Source: Deuterostichococcus epilithicus
Taxonomy: Eukaryota; Chlorophyta; Trebouxiophyceae; Prasiolales; Stichococcaceae
Length of the DNA: 64,000 nt
Assembly: GCA_033439295.1 (NCBI GenBank)
Contig: JAVTLE010000010.1
Location: 2,480,001 to 2,544,000, forward strand
Direction: 5' to 3'
Shown: positions 24,601 to 37,999 of the stretch, in pieces
How the letters are laid out: each line of letters begins with the position of its first letter
Position numbering within the stretch: the first letter of the stretch is position 1
The notes under the pieces: generated by a model
Seen by the model: only the letters and a program-made list of their open reading frames with translations
Databases searched by the model: none
Told to the model about the DNA's origin: nothing
Translations under genes and position numbers: made by a program

Positions 24601-27600
24601 CCAGCGATGAGCCGCGCGACGAAGTCAGGTACCAGCCCTAGATCCTAAGTGCGCATGATGGGGCAAACTACCCAAAGCGGTGTGTCGGTCGGGCGCTCTG
24701 ATCGCCCCCTGAGCGCATGGCTGCCATGGCCGACAGACAGTGGTTCGAAGGCCTGCTTGTTTCTCAGTCTCACACCATACTCTGGCTAGTTATCACATTC
24801 TTCCTCATCAATATCCCTTCTCCACCTGGCCGCAGGCGGCGCTTTCAGGCATGCCCCTCGGACCTGGAGGCTGCCGGCCACGACAGCGCTGGACACCTCT
24901 TCGATGTGGTGGCGCCGCAGCTGCACCACATCACGGCCATCACGCTCAAGATGAATGGCCTGTTCAGGTGCAGCCTCAAATCCTCGAGGGGTGTCTTTCG
25001 GTGCCACAACTGAGTCTGCAGGTCACTAGCATGGGCCACTCGACGTCCAGCATGGGCCATCCGGCACACAGGCGGATGCTGCGAGCAGCTCAAGCTGTGC
25101 AGCAGAAACGCACCTCCAACAAGCAAGGGCCGCCCACCGCTTTGTACAAAGATGAGAATGTGCAGCAACCATGTCAGTTGACAATTCTGTGCGGCTGTCA
25201 GGTACCCGGTTTACATCGACGCGGGGGCCTACGTGTCAAATTTGAAGCAGAAGCTGGCAGCGGGGTCGCCCATGCTGATGGTCATGCACAGGTGCAGTGT
25301 CGAGCCGCAGACTTTGGGTCGGACAAACCCTTTCCCCACGGACCTCACTGCTTCCCTGCACATTTGAACAGGCTGCAGCCTGCCAACCCTGCACGGCTGC
25401 CGGGCACACTCGTGTGCTGCCGCCGTTGCCAGATTCGCATACGATTCGCAATGTTCCAGTGTCAAGTGTGACTAGCACAGGGCGCTGGCTGGCACGTCAG
25501 GCGCTTTGACATCTCAGGTCTCCCAGACTATCCAGATCCGTCCTGGTGCTTGGCGCCAGGTACCACGAGTGGTACACACGGGCGCTGCGGAGCGGCTATA
25601 CCCACGTCACCGTGCCGGACGACGCCAGCATGTGCAACGATACCTGGGCCAAGGCGCGCCTGCTGTGCGGCACAACGAGCATGCGTTCCAGCTTGTCCAG
25701 CTCAAACGGCTCCGTGCCGGCCCGGCAGAGCCGCGAGGCGCTGGCAGTGGCCACTGCATCGAGGAGGTGCACGGCGCCACGGCTGCCGGTAGACCGATGC
25801 CCTGGCTCGAGGCTGGAAGTCCGCATAAGATTGTCAGAACCTTGCTGCTGGGCCGAGATTGGGGATGCACAAGGCGGTGCAAGCACTGACACTGTCAAAC
25901 CCTAAGACCCCTAGAAATACGTTCAGGTGCAGCTCATGGAGGAGATGGTGGCGGAGCAGGCGGCGGCGGTTGCAGCGGCAGGCCATGCGCCGCCGTGGCT
26001 GCAGAAACACGCCCGGGAGTGGGGCCAGCACCCCTGGGGGGCTGCTGACGTGACCAGCGACGAGCAACTGATCGGGCAGCTGCGCGACTGGACGCTGGCG
26101 CAGGTGCTGCGTTGATGCGGCACTGCGGGGGGCACGCTCGCCTGGTTTGCATGCCTGCAGCCCCAAAAATCCCCACCATGTGTGATGGCTGTGGCCAGTC
26201 CAATCCGAGCTTGGGAGGGGATCATGCGAAGGCGATGGCGATACTGGCCCTGGAATGGCACAGCTGCAGCAGCAGGCTGCACCTCCTGCCATTGCTGCTG
26301 CTGCGATTGCCTGCTGGCGGCGCTGTGCAGCAACCCGATCCTGGACGAGACCCGACACTTCTGCCGCTGGGGCATGACGACTCAGTCAGACTCACACTGG
26401 CTACGTGCTGTGATGCAGCGGGGCATCGCGGTCAATGGCGTCAACCTGTTCGAAGACAGTGACCTCTACGTGGCGCCGCCCGAGCCACTGGCAAACGCGA
26501 GCGACACAAGCGGCGGCGGCAGCGGCGACGGCGACGACACGGACGCCGGCGGTGGCACAGAACCCTCGGCAACCGGCGCCTCAACAGCCCACGACGAGCC
26601 GTCGAGCGGCGGCGGCGGGTTTTCATCGCTGGTGCGAGCGGTGCTGGGCGACACCGAGGGCGCACGCTCACAAGCGGCGGCGGCGGCAAGGAAACGGGCC
26701 CAGCGGGAGGTGCGCCAGCTCTCAACAGCCAGGAGTCACGAGCCTAGTCTGACATGGAACGATATCGCTGCCCCTCCGCAGAAGACCAAGGCCTGCTGAA
26801 GCATCGTGTGCACACTGTTGATCAACCAGGCATTCTGGCAGCAGCGGGCGGACCTCGCCACTGCCCGACTGCTGACTTCATGTTACGTGCTGTGTGGAAG
26901 CGCCACTTAGCTGCCGACGGCACGCACGTGGGCGCTGGGCGGTGCAATGAATCGAGAGACAGCAACCAGCACCTGGTCTCACAGGCGCTGGCGGCGGCAC
27001 GGGAGCGGCTGGGCCGGCAGCGCGACTTCGAGCGGCGTGCCGCGGAGGCGGCCGCGGCGCGCTGGGAGTGGGACCTGCGGCAGCAGCGGCTGCTGGAAGC
27101 AGTTCCGACCAAGCTGTGGGCCCACGCCGAGGCCGCCTGGGGCTCGCAGCTGACGCCATGGGAGATCGGCGCCTTCGGCCAGCTGGTAGGGTTTTGCGTC
27201 CAGGCTGCTCCCGCGCGGCAAGCGACCGCATGCCTGGAACGTTCCGTTGGCTGGGCTCGGGTCGGACATTGCCGTCCGAAGCTTGTCAATGGCGTTGCCA
27301 GTGCCGCACCCAGCAGTGCTTTGACCCTGCGCTCTGCATTGTGGAATGCCATTGCACATCAAGGGTCATGCCAGACATATCACAGACATACGGGCGACCT
27401 ATTGGCTCTTTGCACTGAATTCGGAACATCCTCTGACGCAACCCCATCGACTGGATGCAGTTTGTGCGGGACCGCCTGCGGATGCGGGATGTGCGGCTGT
27501 ACATCCGAGACCTGCTCATAGAATACGCCAAGCTGCAGCGCTTCCAGCCACAAATCTCGCCAACGGCGCGGTGCATGGACTGGGATCGCATGCTGCACGA

Positions 27601-28133
27601 GTTCGCCTGGCCGCACTACAAGGATGTGAGTGACGCTCTCCTCCATTGGCCCCCCCTGCACACCCCGCAACTGCAGTGTCTCTGCGCACTGCGATGCAGC
27701 CTCCAGTGTGGGCTGCACAAAACCATCTGACACGGAACACTGGAGTCTCAAGCGCCCTGGATGCTACATGCCTGCAAGCTCCACAAGTGGCCGCATCGTT
27801 CCTTGCCTCTTGCCTTCAGGCTGCAGACCAGCATACAACGTACGAGGCCCTGCAGTGCCAGAGTTTGTTCTTTCTTCCGCCCTCAAAGACCACACAAGAT
27901 GCCTCAACAAAACACCTGTGCACTGGCAGGACCTGGAGCAGCTGCTGCACTTCTACCCGTACCTGACTGAGCCATTCAACTACAACTGCGCCGATGACCC
28001 GTGGGAGGCCGACAAGGTGCCGTACAAGCCCGGCCACGACGGCAAGGGGGACCGGAACCATGTCCCCGAGCCGCCGGCGTCGATGGCGCAGCAACAGGAG
28101 CAGCAGCCGCAGCAGCAGCAGGAGCAGCACTAG
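21674..28133 (+). CDS. GT90 glycosyltransferase, tandem copy 3 (clearest copy)
   Basis: Exons: 21674-21901, 22108-22238, 22435-22645, 22848-22958, 23176-23356, 23543-23619, 23938-24160, 24487-24628, 24836-24967, 25202-25291, 25560-25653, 25927-26103, 26419-26709, 26985-27185, 27461-27625, 27930-28133. They total 2,658 nt (885 residues). Against human POGLUT1 as I remember it, the order matches: DQIHFQVIAGRLYV, then PDVSAVLHTSDFP (PDMEMVINVRDYP in POGLUT1), MWRGR (YFRG), NLKQKLAAGSPLL (the nucleotide-sugar-side loop), YHEWYTRAL, and FVRDRLRMRDVRLYIRDLL, matching the C-terminal POGLUT helix. The anchor PLLMLPVLLWFVVDYL near the N-terminus implies a lumenal catalytic domain. The tail is Gln-rich and has no KDEL-like signal. 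The exon 11 donor at 25654 is GC, while the other copies have GT. Exon 7 is unsplit, as in copy 2. Confidence 0.92.
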
Positions 28134-29499
28134 CTGCGACTGCAGCGGCGCCAACCTGCCACATGCCCAGGCCGTCGCCAGCGGCAGCAGGCCGCAGCAG
28201 GCGCAGCACCTGCAGCAAAAGCAGCAACGGCGGAACCAAGCACGGGTGTCAGCGTCAGTGACGGCAGCTGCGGCCGCAGATGCAGCTGAGCATGTGCAAA
28301 GCCTGCCCAGGTGAAGGTGCGCCATCTCACCACAGGCAACACTGATCAAACGCACCAGGAGTCGCACCCATGCCTCCAGCTCTGATGCTGCATGACGAAT
28401 CTGCAAAATCGAAACGGTTTTCAGACGCTGGACATGCAGATCAGCCGGTGCTTGTGCGTCTTGACACGCAGGGACTGACCAGCACTGCTGGCTGAGCCCT
28501 TGGCACGGTGGACGCTGGTTCTCAGACTCAGCCGCATGCCAACAGGTCCGAGGCAGATCCAAGTCGAACCTCTACTGCGTTCTGTGTGTGTATGCATTGT
28601 TGCTGCGCTAAGCTCAATGTGTGCTTACTTGGCGAGTGGCAGCTACGGCGACGCCAGCCTGTCTGGGGTCCATGCATTGTTTATGCCGCGTGCCACTATC
28701 TGAAGTTGGCATAATTTTTGTGCAGAGGAAGCGCTGGCGTGGCCGCTGACGTGCCGCCACGACCATGTCCCTGCTACAAAGGTCGAAATTGGCTCGTCCA
28801 CGACGTGCGGGTGATGCAGCTGTGTCATTGATGCCCCGCCGCCATGCCAGGCAGTTCCTTCTCCTCATGCACCGCCAGCTGCCTTCCAGCTTTCGAAATC
28901 TGAAGCGGGCTGCTGCTAGGCCTTGCAAACGCAGCTGTAATGCAACCTAGGACCAATATGTGCCGGTCCTGCCCAATGGTGAAGGGCTCGCAGAATAAAT
29001 GGCATACGAGTAGCCCGCCGTTCTGGCCCCAGGCGGCACGCAGTCACTAGTCTGTCGCATTCAGGCCATTCGCACCAAATTCGCCAGAGCGCCACTTCCC
29101 AGACACTGCAGCTCAGTGTGCTTAATCGGGGCCTCATTGAAAGATAAGAGCCCCTGCCCTGAGGGGCCCGCCCGCGAGCTTGTGGTGCTGGAAGGATTCC
29201 GGATGCGAAATCGAAATCCGAAATAGAAACCCGACATGTTTGAGGGACCGGCGCTGTTGTTCACGGCAGTAGCTAGCGAACCGCACATCAAAACGACTTC
29301 TGAGCGCTGGCACTAGCCTGCGCCATGATGCTGCCACAGGTGGGTCATGGTCTGTGGATCTGAAAGCTACTGCTTCCTGCGAATCGCTTTGAGGGCCTGG
29401 TCGTTTGTATGCGATCCTCAGGCCGCACAAAAGGCATGTCGTACGCGCTCGACGCGCTGGAACCCATTGCACACTCCCCACTTTCGAATTTGCATACAG
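28134..29499. other. Intergenic, GT90 copy 3 to copy 4
   Basis: Contains the 3' untranslated region of copy 3 and the upstream region of copy 4. No exon, repeat or RNA gene is supported. The missing start exon of copy 4 should be in the right half. Confidence 0.35.
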
Positions 29500-32400
29500 G
29501 CCCCCAGGCAGCGGCAATGGCTGCCCAGCGCCGGCGTGGCAATGCTCATGCTCCCGGTGCTGCTGTGGTTTTGCCTGGACATGCTGCACATCACGCCGCG
29601 GCCTCAGCCCCTGAAGATCACAGCGAACCCAGAGGTGGCGGAATCGAGTGTATCCGCAGCCAGACCGCCGCCCCCGCTGCCGCCGCCGCCTCCGCCTGTC
29701 GCCACCGAAGCCTGGCAGATGGTGCGATCTTGTCAGACCGACTGTGAGATAGCGCTAACCAACGCGAAGCAGCAGCCTCCGTGACGTCCTTGAAGAGGAC
29801 GCACCTCAGACAGCTCTTACACACGGTAAGGCGGCTCGTCACATGCATGGCACCATCAATGAAATCGAGTGGGCAGCGGCAGCAGCAGATCTTGATTCTA
29901 AAGGGAAGTTCCGCCCCTGCAGCCCTGAAAGCGCACATCCGCCCGACTACGGAGCAGCTGATATGTTTGTATTCTGCGCTCGGCAGGCGCTGGAGAGTGC
30001 GAACGCGACCAGCATGGCGCCGCCGATCTTCTTTGGAAATTGGCGCCGCGCGGCGGCGGCGCGGCTGCGCTGGTTCGAATCGAACGGCTTGCCGCGCTAC
30101 AACCGCTCAGACTCATGGTGAGAGCAGTATCAGTTGGCGCTCATGGTGCGGATGTCGCGCTCACATGCCTGGCCAAGATGCTGCACTTGGCGTCAACCTT
30201 GAACACATTTTGCGTCAATGACGCTTTTGGCATCAGCATTGCAGGCTGTGCTGCATGAGTAGCGCCCATGCGGGGGGCCACACACACTACTGTGGGCAAG
30301 GCCGCGAGTGGCAGGGCTTCGCTGCTGTCCTCTCGCCAATGGCATAGGCTGGTATACCGTGCATAGGTGGGGGTATCCAGACCCGCTACTGCTGCACATG
30401 GCCGAGAACCCGTCATGGAACCAAGCGGAAGCTTTCGGGGGCGACGGCAATGGCGACAGCGGCCGTCGTGGCGGCGACGGCGGCAGTGGCACTGAAGGTG
30501 GCGCAGCAGAGGACGAAAGCGGTGGCGGTGCAGAGAAGGGGCCAGACACAGAACGCGAAGACGCCAAAGCCGTCCGGAGGCGGCGGCACCTTGCTCAGGC
30601 TGGCGAGTCGGCCAGCGGCAGTGGCGGTGATGGCTCTACAGAAGGGGACTTTGCCGGCAAGCCGGCTGCGGCAGAGACCTGGGCGACAGACGAACCTCCA
30701 TTGCAGGTGGGCTGCCGCCAGTCCGCTGGCCAATGTGCTGGCACACGTAGAGCACACACTCATAGGCGTGGAGTGCCGCCTGGCTGATCCAGTCTGTGCA
30801 TCATGCCTGAATTGGTCTCCTGGGAAAGACCCTGAGGGACGACCCTGTGCTGCCGTGCTGCTTTGTGGGAGAGGCCGACGCCCCTCGACGCGGGCCCGCC
30901 GCTTGGAAGGCCGGCGTTGCCGACAGAGCCACAGGTCCGCACCTCACGCAGCTGCTTCCTGCTGCCGCCGCAGAAGCCGGGTCCTGACGTGCCGGAGGGC
31001 CTGGAGGAGCGGTCCTACTTCATCGACTGGATCTACGAGGACCTGGAGCCCTGGAAGAAGCACGGCATCCACGAGGTGCGGTGGAGTCCCCTGACCAGCC
31101 TTGCGGGCAGCGCGGTCACAGGCCTTGGGCCCTAAACCCTAGACCCTCCCACCTGCAGCAGCCACTGTGCGGGCACAGCCTGCAGCCCTGTGCGTCCGCC
31201 GGCCCTGTGCCAATGGGCCGGGCTACTTCTGTCTTGGCGGGACCACGGCCTGCGTGTCCCGGAAAGTCGCTGCGCAAATGAAAGCACGCGGCGCCAGGCC
31301 AGCTTGCCAATCGCTGCTGTACAAGGTCGTGCAGCGGAGGCGGCAGCAGCATTGCCGGCTTGCAGGCAGGCCACTCACATCTACCAACCTGCAGCCGACC
31401 CTGTCCGTGATGGCAACTCCCCTTTGCGCCCTTGCCGTCTCAAATTCAAACTGCACAGCGACGGCGGCCAAGTGACAGTGGATTTGAGCCAGCACCGGGC
31501 ATCTCTGTCGAGCTGGCACTGGGCATCTCCGTCGAGCCGGCGCTGAGTTGCCGACTCCTGCCGCCTGCGCCGCGCAGTCCTATTTACGCAGCACTTCCTC
31601 AACGCCTGATCGTAAATTCCATCTGCCCGCGCAGTCGGATGTGCAGCGGGCGTGGGACCTTGCGGCGCCGCGGCAGGCGGGGCCCTACTGCTACGGCGAC
31701 CAGATCCACTTCCAGATCGTCGGTGGCCGTCTGTACGTGGACTACCAGACCAACAACAAGCGCATGCCGGGCGTCAACACCCGCGAGACGGAGGGCTGGT
31801 TCCCCGGTTCCGAGGGCGCCGGTGCGTGCCGTAGTGTGTGCAGACCGCAATCGGAATGTCGCGACCTTGGCTGGTGCCTGGCAAGGCCGCACCGCTCACA
31901 ACTTCCCCAGTGGCTCGCGTGCCGCCCCAATTGCTGTGGGGGCGTCACGTCGGTGGCGCTGCGAGATCCCATGCTCGCGGCTGGCGCTGCCGAGGCGCAT
32001 CCGCCGGCGGGCCCATCTGCTGGCGGGCCCTTACTTGGCTTGCGGCACTCCCTGTCGACACCTGACAGCTCGATCCACCACCTGCTGGCCGCGCCGCAGG
32101 CCTGACGGCGGCCAAGGGCCACATGCCGTACGTCATCTTCACGCTGCTGGACGTGCTGCGCGCCTTCCCCGGCCAGGTGCTTCCTGCTTTTGCTCTGCCC
32201 ATGTGCCAACAGCCGTCATGGTTTTGTGATGCCAATGTGTTACATTCCAAACACAAGTAGACGCATTGAGCCCCATGGTTCACGCTCATCCTGCCGAGCA
32301 CATCTGCAACTGTATGCCTGCTGTGCAATGCACTTTCGCATATACTGCGCAGCCGCCGGCTTGCTGTTGCGGGCTGCTTCCCATTCCGAGGGACCCCCAC

Positions 32401-35400
32401 TGGCTGAGCAGGCCCCAGGTCCGACCACATCAAGTTCCGAGATAGAAGCAGCTTCCGACGATCTGCGCGTCGCTGCCGCAGGTGCCGGACGTGTCGGCGG
32501 TGCTGCACACCTCCGACTTCCCGTGCCTCAAGGCCAACCGCAGCGTTCCAGATGTGGACTTCCGCCAGGATGACTCCGTGGTGGGTGTCTGTCGCCTGCT
32601 GCTGCTTCGCCTTCTGCTGGCTTCGCCGCTGGATGAGCACCATGCCGGCATGCATGTGCGCAGCCGCAAGGGCGCCAAGCACATTGCCAGGTCTCGTGCA
32701 ACCTGCGAGCCTCCCAGGGCTTTCTGGGCGGCGCATGCAATTTGTGGTGCGGTACCAAGCGCCGCTGCCCCATCTGGGAGACAGCAAACCAGCGCACCAA
32801 AGTACTCCTGTGTGCCAGCGCTCACCTGCCCCCCTGCCGGCACCCTGCCGCGCAGCTGGCGAAGCACCACTTTGCTGGGCGGCCCATCCCGGTGCTGGGC
32901 TACAACCGCAAGGAGGGTTTCCTGGACCTCATGTTCCCCGACTTCACCTATTTCGGCCACGAGTACAGCCAGGTCGTGGGTGGGTTGCCGGCTGCCCCTT
33001 GATGCGAGTACGAGCATCACATCGATCTGGGCGACTGATCTCGCTGCCAAGATGGCGTGTACTGAACCGGTGAGCAGGCGTCCACCGCCATTGCTGCGGT
33101 GTGGCGTTGCCGCAGTGCCCGCTGCGGTCTGCGCCATCCTGCCTGGCAAGTCTGGAGAGGCTTGCAGCTGAGAGGCTGCAGTGCCGGTTGCTTGTCGTCT
33201 GCAATTCTTCCGTGAGCAGGTCCGAACATGCAACCTCATGGTCGTGCGCCATTTTAGCTGTCAACTCCCTGGAAGATTTCAAGCAGATCCTCCAAATTCT
33301 TACTTGTGACTTGGTCTCGCGTCCACTGCAGACCCGGATGGCCGCATGCTCAACGGCTGGCAGCAGCAGTTGGACGTGATGGTGGCGACGCACGCCTTCA
33401 CGCCGCTGGAGCAGCGCAAGCCCAAGGTCATGTGGCGAGGACGCGCCAGCGACGAGCCGCGCGATGAAGTCAGGTGCGCCACGAGATCAGGCTGCAAGCA
33501 GTGGAGGCTGCAAGGCTTGGACCATCATTGTTGCTGTGGCGGCACGCACCAGAGCAGTGCAGCCGTGAGACCAGATGCTGACTGCCGAGCAAAATCTGCT
33601 ACTCTGCAAGCCTGGGCGTCATGCGTGGCTCAAGCGAATCGTGCTGTCTGTGCAAACCGCGGGCTGCCGGGCTGCCAGCCGTCTCCGCGCCTCACTCTTC
33701 TCAGGGGATCACATCGCCCGCCCATGTCCTGGGGCTGGCTGCCCTGAGGCTAGCCCTGAACGCTCCCACCCAGTCCGGCGCCGCCGCTCTGCGCTGCCTG
33801 CCACCGCCGCCCTGCAACCCTAGATCCTACACCCACTGTGCACGCAGGCGCCGCTTCCAGGCGTGCCCGGACCAGCTGGCGGCCGCAGGGCACAAGGGGG
33901 CAGAGGAGCTGTTTGACGTCGTGGCGCCGCCCATCCACGAGATCACCAGCACCCGCCTCATGGACAATGGCGAGTACAGGTGCGGGGAGGTGTTCTCGAG
34001 GACGGCCCCTGCAAGGCCCTTGACATGAGGCGTGCAAGACGAGCGCAGGGGCTTGTGCGGCACGCTCAGGTCTTTGCGCCTGCGCGCGGTGCAAGCCTGC
34101 TGCCCGGTGCTCTTCCTGCGTCTCACAGCCTCGTAACATGGCACCGCAGCATGCACAGGAGCGTTCCAGCCCATTCTTCGTGTTGCGATCAGGCCATGCG
34201 GCGCAGGGCTCGCTTTCGCCTAGACAGCCGCTCAGTCCATGCGACAAAAGGAGTTCACGAGAACCTTCTCCCCACAGCAGCGCCTGTCTGTCATGCAGGT
34301 ACCCAGTGTACATTGACGCAGGCGCCTACGTGTCCAATTTGAAGCACAAGCTGGCCATAGGGTCGCCGCTCCTCATGGTGACGCACAGGTGCGCCTCTGA
34401 GCACCCATCCTGTGGTCGGATGTTCAGTCGCCTCGGCATTCACAAGGCCTGAAATCAACTCGATCGCGAGCAGCACAGTGCGTCTGCCTGTGTTGCGCCG
34501 TGCCAATGCCAGGCGCGGAGGGTTTTTCTGTGCACAAGTGCGCAGCGTTGTGGGCCCTGACGGTGGAGGCGTCAGTCAAGCTGCGGCAAGCTGGGTTGGT
34601 GGGATTGTGTCTCGGTGTGAGCCGTTTCATCCCGTCGAGCACACGTTTCTGACGCTGCTGCAGATACCACGAGTGGTACTCACGCGCCCTGCAGCCGGGC
34701 ATCACGCACATCGATGTGCCGGACGACGACACTATGTGCAACGAGACCTGGGCCAAGGTGAGGCTGGTGCAGCTGAAGCGTGCATTGCCAGGCGTGCTGC
34801 TGCACACCCTCGTCCTCAGGCTCAATCATGATGCTGGTGGACACGGTTTGAGTCCGGCGACAGGGGTGCTGATGTGTGTGGATTGCTAGTGTGAATGCGG
34901 CACATAGGTGCGGCAGCCAGAGGCAGGGGCTGGGCAGTTTCGGGGACAGGGCATCCAGAAACAGGAGGAGCATCCCAACCTGACCGCTGCTGCCGTGTCA
35001 CAGGTGCAACTCATGGAGGCCATGGTCAACGAGCATGCGGCAGCGGTGAAAAAGGCGGGCCACCCGCCGCCGCCGTTTCAGCTGTTTGCCGCAGACTGGA
35101 GCTCGCAGCCGTGGGGCGCCGTCACGGAGTCCGCATTGCGCGAGTGGACTCTGGCTCAGGCATGGCCAACTACTCCGAACGACCGGCTATTGTTCGTTGT
35201 TCTTGTCAATGTTGTGGCTCTATAGGACAAGGCGGCCTTACGCTGGCCGCCAGCTCCAGTTACTGAGTGAGGTGCCACGGCAGGCACGGCCGTGATGCTT
35301 GGACCCTCGCTCGAGCACTTGGCCTCACGCCTTATCTGTGGTCTGACGGTGAAACTCCACATCACTGCAGCGAGGCATGGCAGTGAACGGCTTCAATGCC

Positions 35401-37391
35401 TATGAGGACAGCGCCGGCTACATCGCGCCGCCCGAGCCGCTGCCTGACGACTTCGACGAAGATGCCAGCGGCAGCAACGCGGAGGCGCCGACCGGCGGCG
35501 AGGCGGCTGCAGCCGAGGCGACCGCGTCCGCCACTGCCGCCGTCCCGGACGGCGGCGGCGGCGCGGACGGCGGCGGCTGGCTGCAGTCGCTGCTGCGCCG
35601 CCTGGGGGGCAGCACGACGGAGGCACAGAAGCAGCTGGCAGCCGCCAAACGGCAGGTCAGTAATGTAACCACCCAGCTGATTCACAGACCCAGAACCAGG
35701 GCAGTAGCGGGGGGCAGTNCTATGGGACGCNGTGTCTGGTCTGCGCGAGATGTGGCTTGCTGGCACAGNCAGCACCCGNGTGTCGCCGCGACGACCTCGC
35801 TGCTGCTCGGCTCCAGCAACTCCAGCTGACTGTCCCCCCCCTTCCTTTCCCCCTTCCCCCCCTTCCTTNCCTCAGGAGTGTAGGTCTCCCTGAATCAGCA
35901 CCTGCCACCAGGCCTGCGGTCCACCTGCAGTTTTGCAATTACGTGATAGCGGAGCAGCCATCCTGATGTGTGCGGCATCTGGTCAGTTGCTGCCGGCTCA
36001 ACGCCCGTGTCCTTGACCCGCCTGACGCCTTGCGCCTTGCTCCCAAACGCTAGGCGCTGTACCGGGCACGGGCGCGCATAGGGGCGCGCCGCGAGTGGGC
36101 GGCGCGACAGCGGGAAGCAGACAAGGCGCGACAGGCGTGGGAGCGGGGGCAGGACAAGCTCAAGCGCGGCATCCCCTGGGACATCTGGTCGCAGGCGGAC
36201 GCGGCCTGGGGCACCGGCATGCTGCCCTGGGAGATTGCCGCCGCCGGACAGCTGGTGGGCGTTCCTGCTCGTCTGTTGTGGTCATCTTGTGACGTTGCTC
36301 CTGTCCAGATGGCAGTGCACTGCCGTGCTGAGGCGAGTGATTGGCGCCAGGGCCCAGCGCTTGAACCCTCACGCTGCGCATCCTCTCCGGCCTTGGTGTG
36401 GATCACGCGCCGGCGCTTGCTTTCTGACGCTTGCACATTGCGCTCTGGATGGGCTGTTTAGATCCGGTCATGCCTCTGCCAGTTGGTAGCTGCTGCAATG
36501 CTTCGGCGCACTGAATACCCAACGCCCAACACCTGCCGGTGCTCCACTGGCGGTGCTGTGTCCGGTTCATGGCGCCCTGCAGGGGGTCCACCAGCATCAG
36601 CGGTGGCTGAAGTGCACTTCTGCATGTGGCTTGCCCAACTGCCGCAGCTGAGAACGATCTGTGGCCTCGCAGTTTGTTCGAGACCGGCTGCGCATCCGGG
36701 ATGTGCGGCTGTACGTGCGGGACCTGCTCGTCGAGTATGCACGGCTGCAGAAGTTCCAGCCCAAGGTCACAGAGCGGGCACGGTGCATCGACTGGGAGCG
36801 CATGCTCATGGAGTTTGAGTGGCCGCACTACAAGGAGGTGAAGCCACCTTCTGTCGCATGTCACCATCAGTACTTCAGTTGTGTCCAATTCAAATCGGTC
36901 TCGCCGTCTGAAATGGATCGCTTTCAAGCAGATTCGCAGTGCTTGAACCTGTTGTGCGCTTGAGCCTCCGGCGCCAGTGCCCACGCCTTCCCAGAATGCT
37001 GTCTATTCGTGCACGAACACACCGATGCGAGCACACGAATGAGTTCCCGTAAGCACGTGGCATTCTGCTGCAGCCTGCTTTACAGTCATGTAGGGTGCGG
37101 GAGCATGGACATGGCTCTCAGAAGGGCCACCTGTTGTCTTTCAGCCGTCGACTGAACTCCAGCCCTTCCTGTCCTCCAGCGCCCTTTCCCATTAATCCCC
37201 TACACGTGCAGGACCTGGACCAGCTGCTGTTCTTCTACCCATACCTGCGCTCGCCGTTCAACTACAACTGCTCCGACGACCCGCACGAGGCGGGGCGTGC
37301 CCCCTACAGCCCCGGCCACGACGGTGCCGGCGACTGGGACAAGGAGGAGGAGTACCAGGCTGCACTAAGAAGGATGAGCAGGGGACGGTAG
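29500..37391 (+). CDS. GT90 glycosyltransferase, tandem copy 4
   Basis: Seventeen exons: 29500-29721, 29987-30117, 30367-30706, 30974-31075, 31635-31821, 32100-32176, 32482-32580, 32856-32979, 33332-33473, 33848-33979, 34299-34388, 34664-34757, 35004-35159, 35371-35655, 36054-36254, 36673-36837, 37212-37391. They sum to 2,727 nt (908 residues), in frame to the TAG. All GT90 motifs are intact (HTSDFP, MWRGRASDEP, YPVYIDAGAYVSNLKHKLA, RIRDVRLYVRDLL). Exon 7 is split after exactly 99 nt, as in copy 1. The exon 12 donor at 35160 is GC. Undetermined bases lie in the intron after exon 14's upstream neighbour (35719-35869) and just after the stop. From about 34613 onward the gene is duplicated at 46079-48668. 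A GT immediately at the TAG (37389) could be an alternative donor into a downstream Gly/Ser-rich open frame. Confidence 0.9.
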
Positions 37392-37468
37392 GCAGTCCGG
37401 ANGGTGNNAGCAGGGGCAAAGCGGCAGCGGGGCCGGCCGGCAGCTGGGCGCCAGAGCAGGCGCAGGGC

Positions 37469-37753
37469 ATGGGCGTCAGCGGTGGCGGCAAGAGCGGCGG
37501 CAGCAGCAGCGCCGGCAAGGGCGGCGACGCTGGTGGTGACAGCGGCACCACAGCCGTTGGCGGCGGCACTGGCGGGAAAGTCGGCGGCGACGCAGGTGAC
37601 ACCGGCGGCGACGGTGGTGGCGGCAGCGGAACACCCGCGGACGAGGCTCCAGCAGACGCTGAGCAGCAGCAAGGAGGTGGCCCCGCGCTGGGCGGCATGG
37701 ACAGTGTTGATGGCGATGTGCCGGCTGAGCAGGCGACAGAACCTGAGACCTAA
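37469..37753 (+). other. Gly/Ser-rich open frame downstream of GT90 copy 4
   Basis: An open frame of 94 codons, strongly biased to Gly, Ser, Asp, Thr and Ala, ending at TAA. It is out of frame with the GT90 stop, but splicing from the GT at 37389 to the AG just before CTGGGC near 37440 would join it as a C-terminal extension. Its counterpart at 48745-49032 in unit 2 has also stayed open. It could equally be 3' untranslated sequence that happens to be open because it is GC-rich. Confidence 0.25.
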
Positions 37754-37999
37754 GGCGTGGCGCATTGGCACAGAGCAGGAAAAGAGTCGTGATGATTCCA
37801 TCGGCTCTTGCTGTCCTGCTTGTTGCAGCACTGCGGGACGGGCTGCGACGCTGCCCATGACAACTTTGCAAGACGCCTTTGCCTGGGCGGCTTAAGTTGA
37901 GAACGCCCTGCACACTGGCTTGGTGGCTGCGGCGGAGGAAGAAGACCGCAAAGCCAGAAACATCGGCTTCCATTTTTTGGGGCTGCAGCCCGGGGGGGG

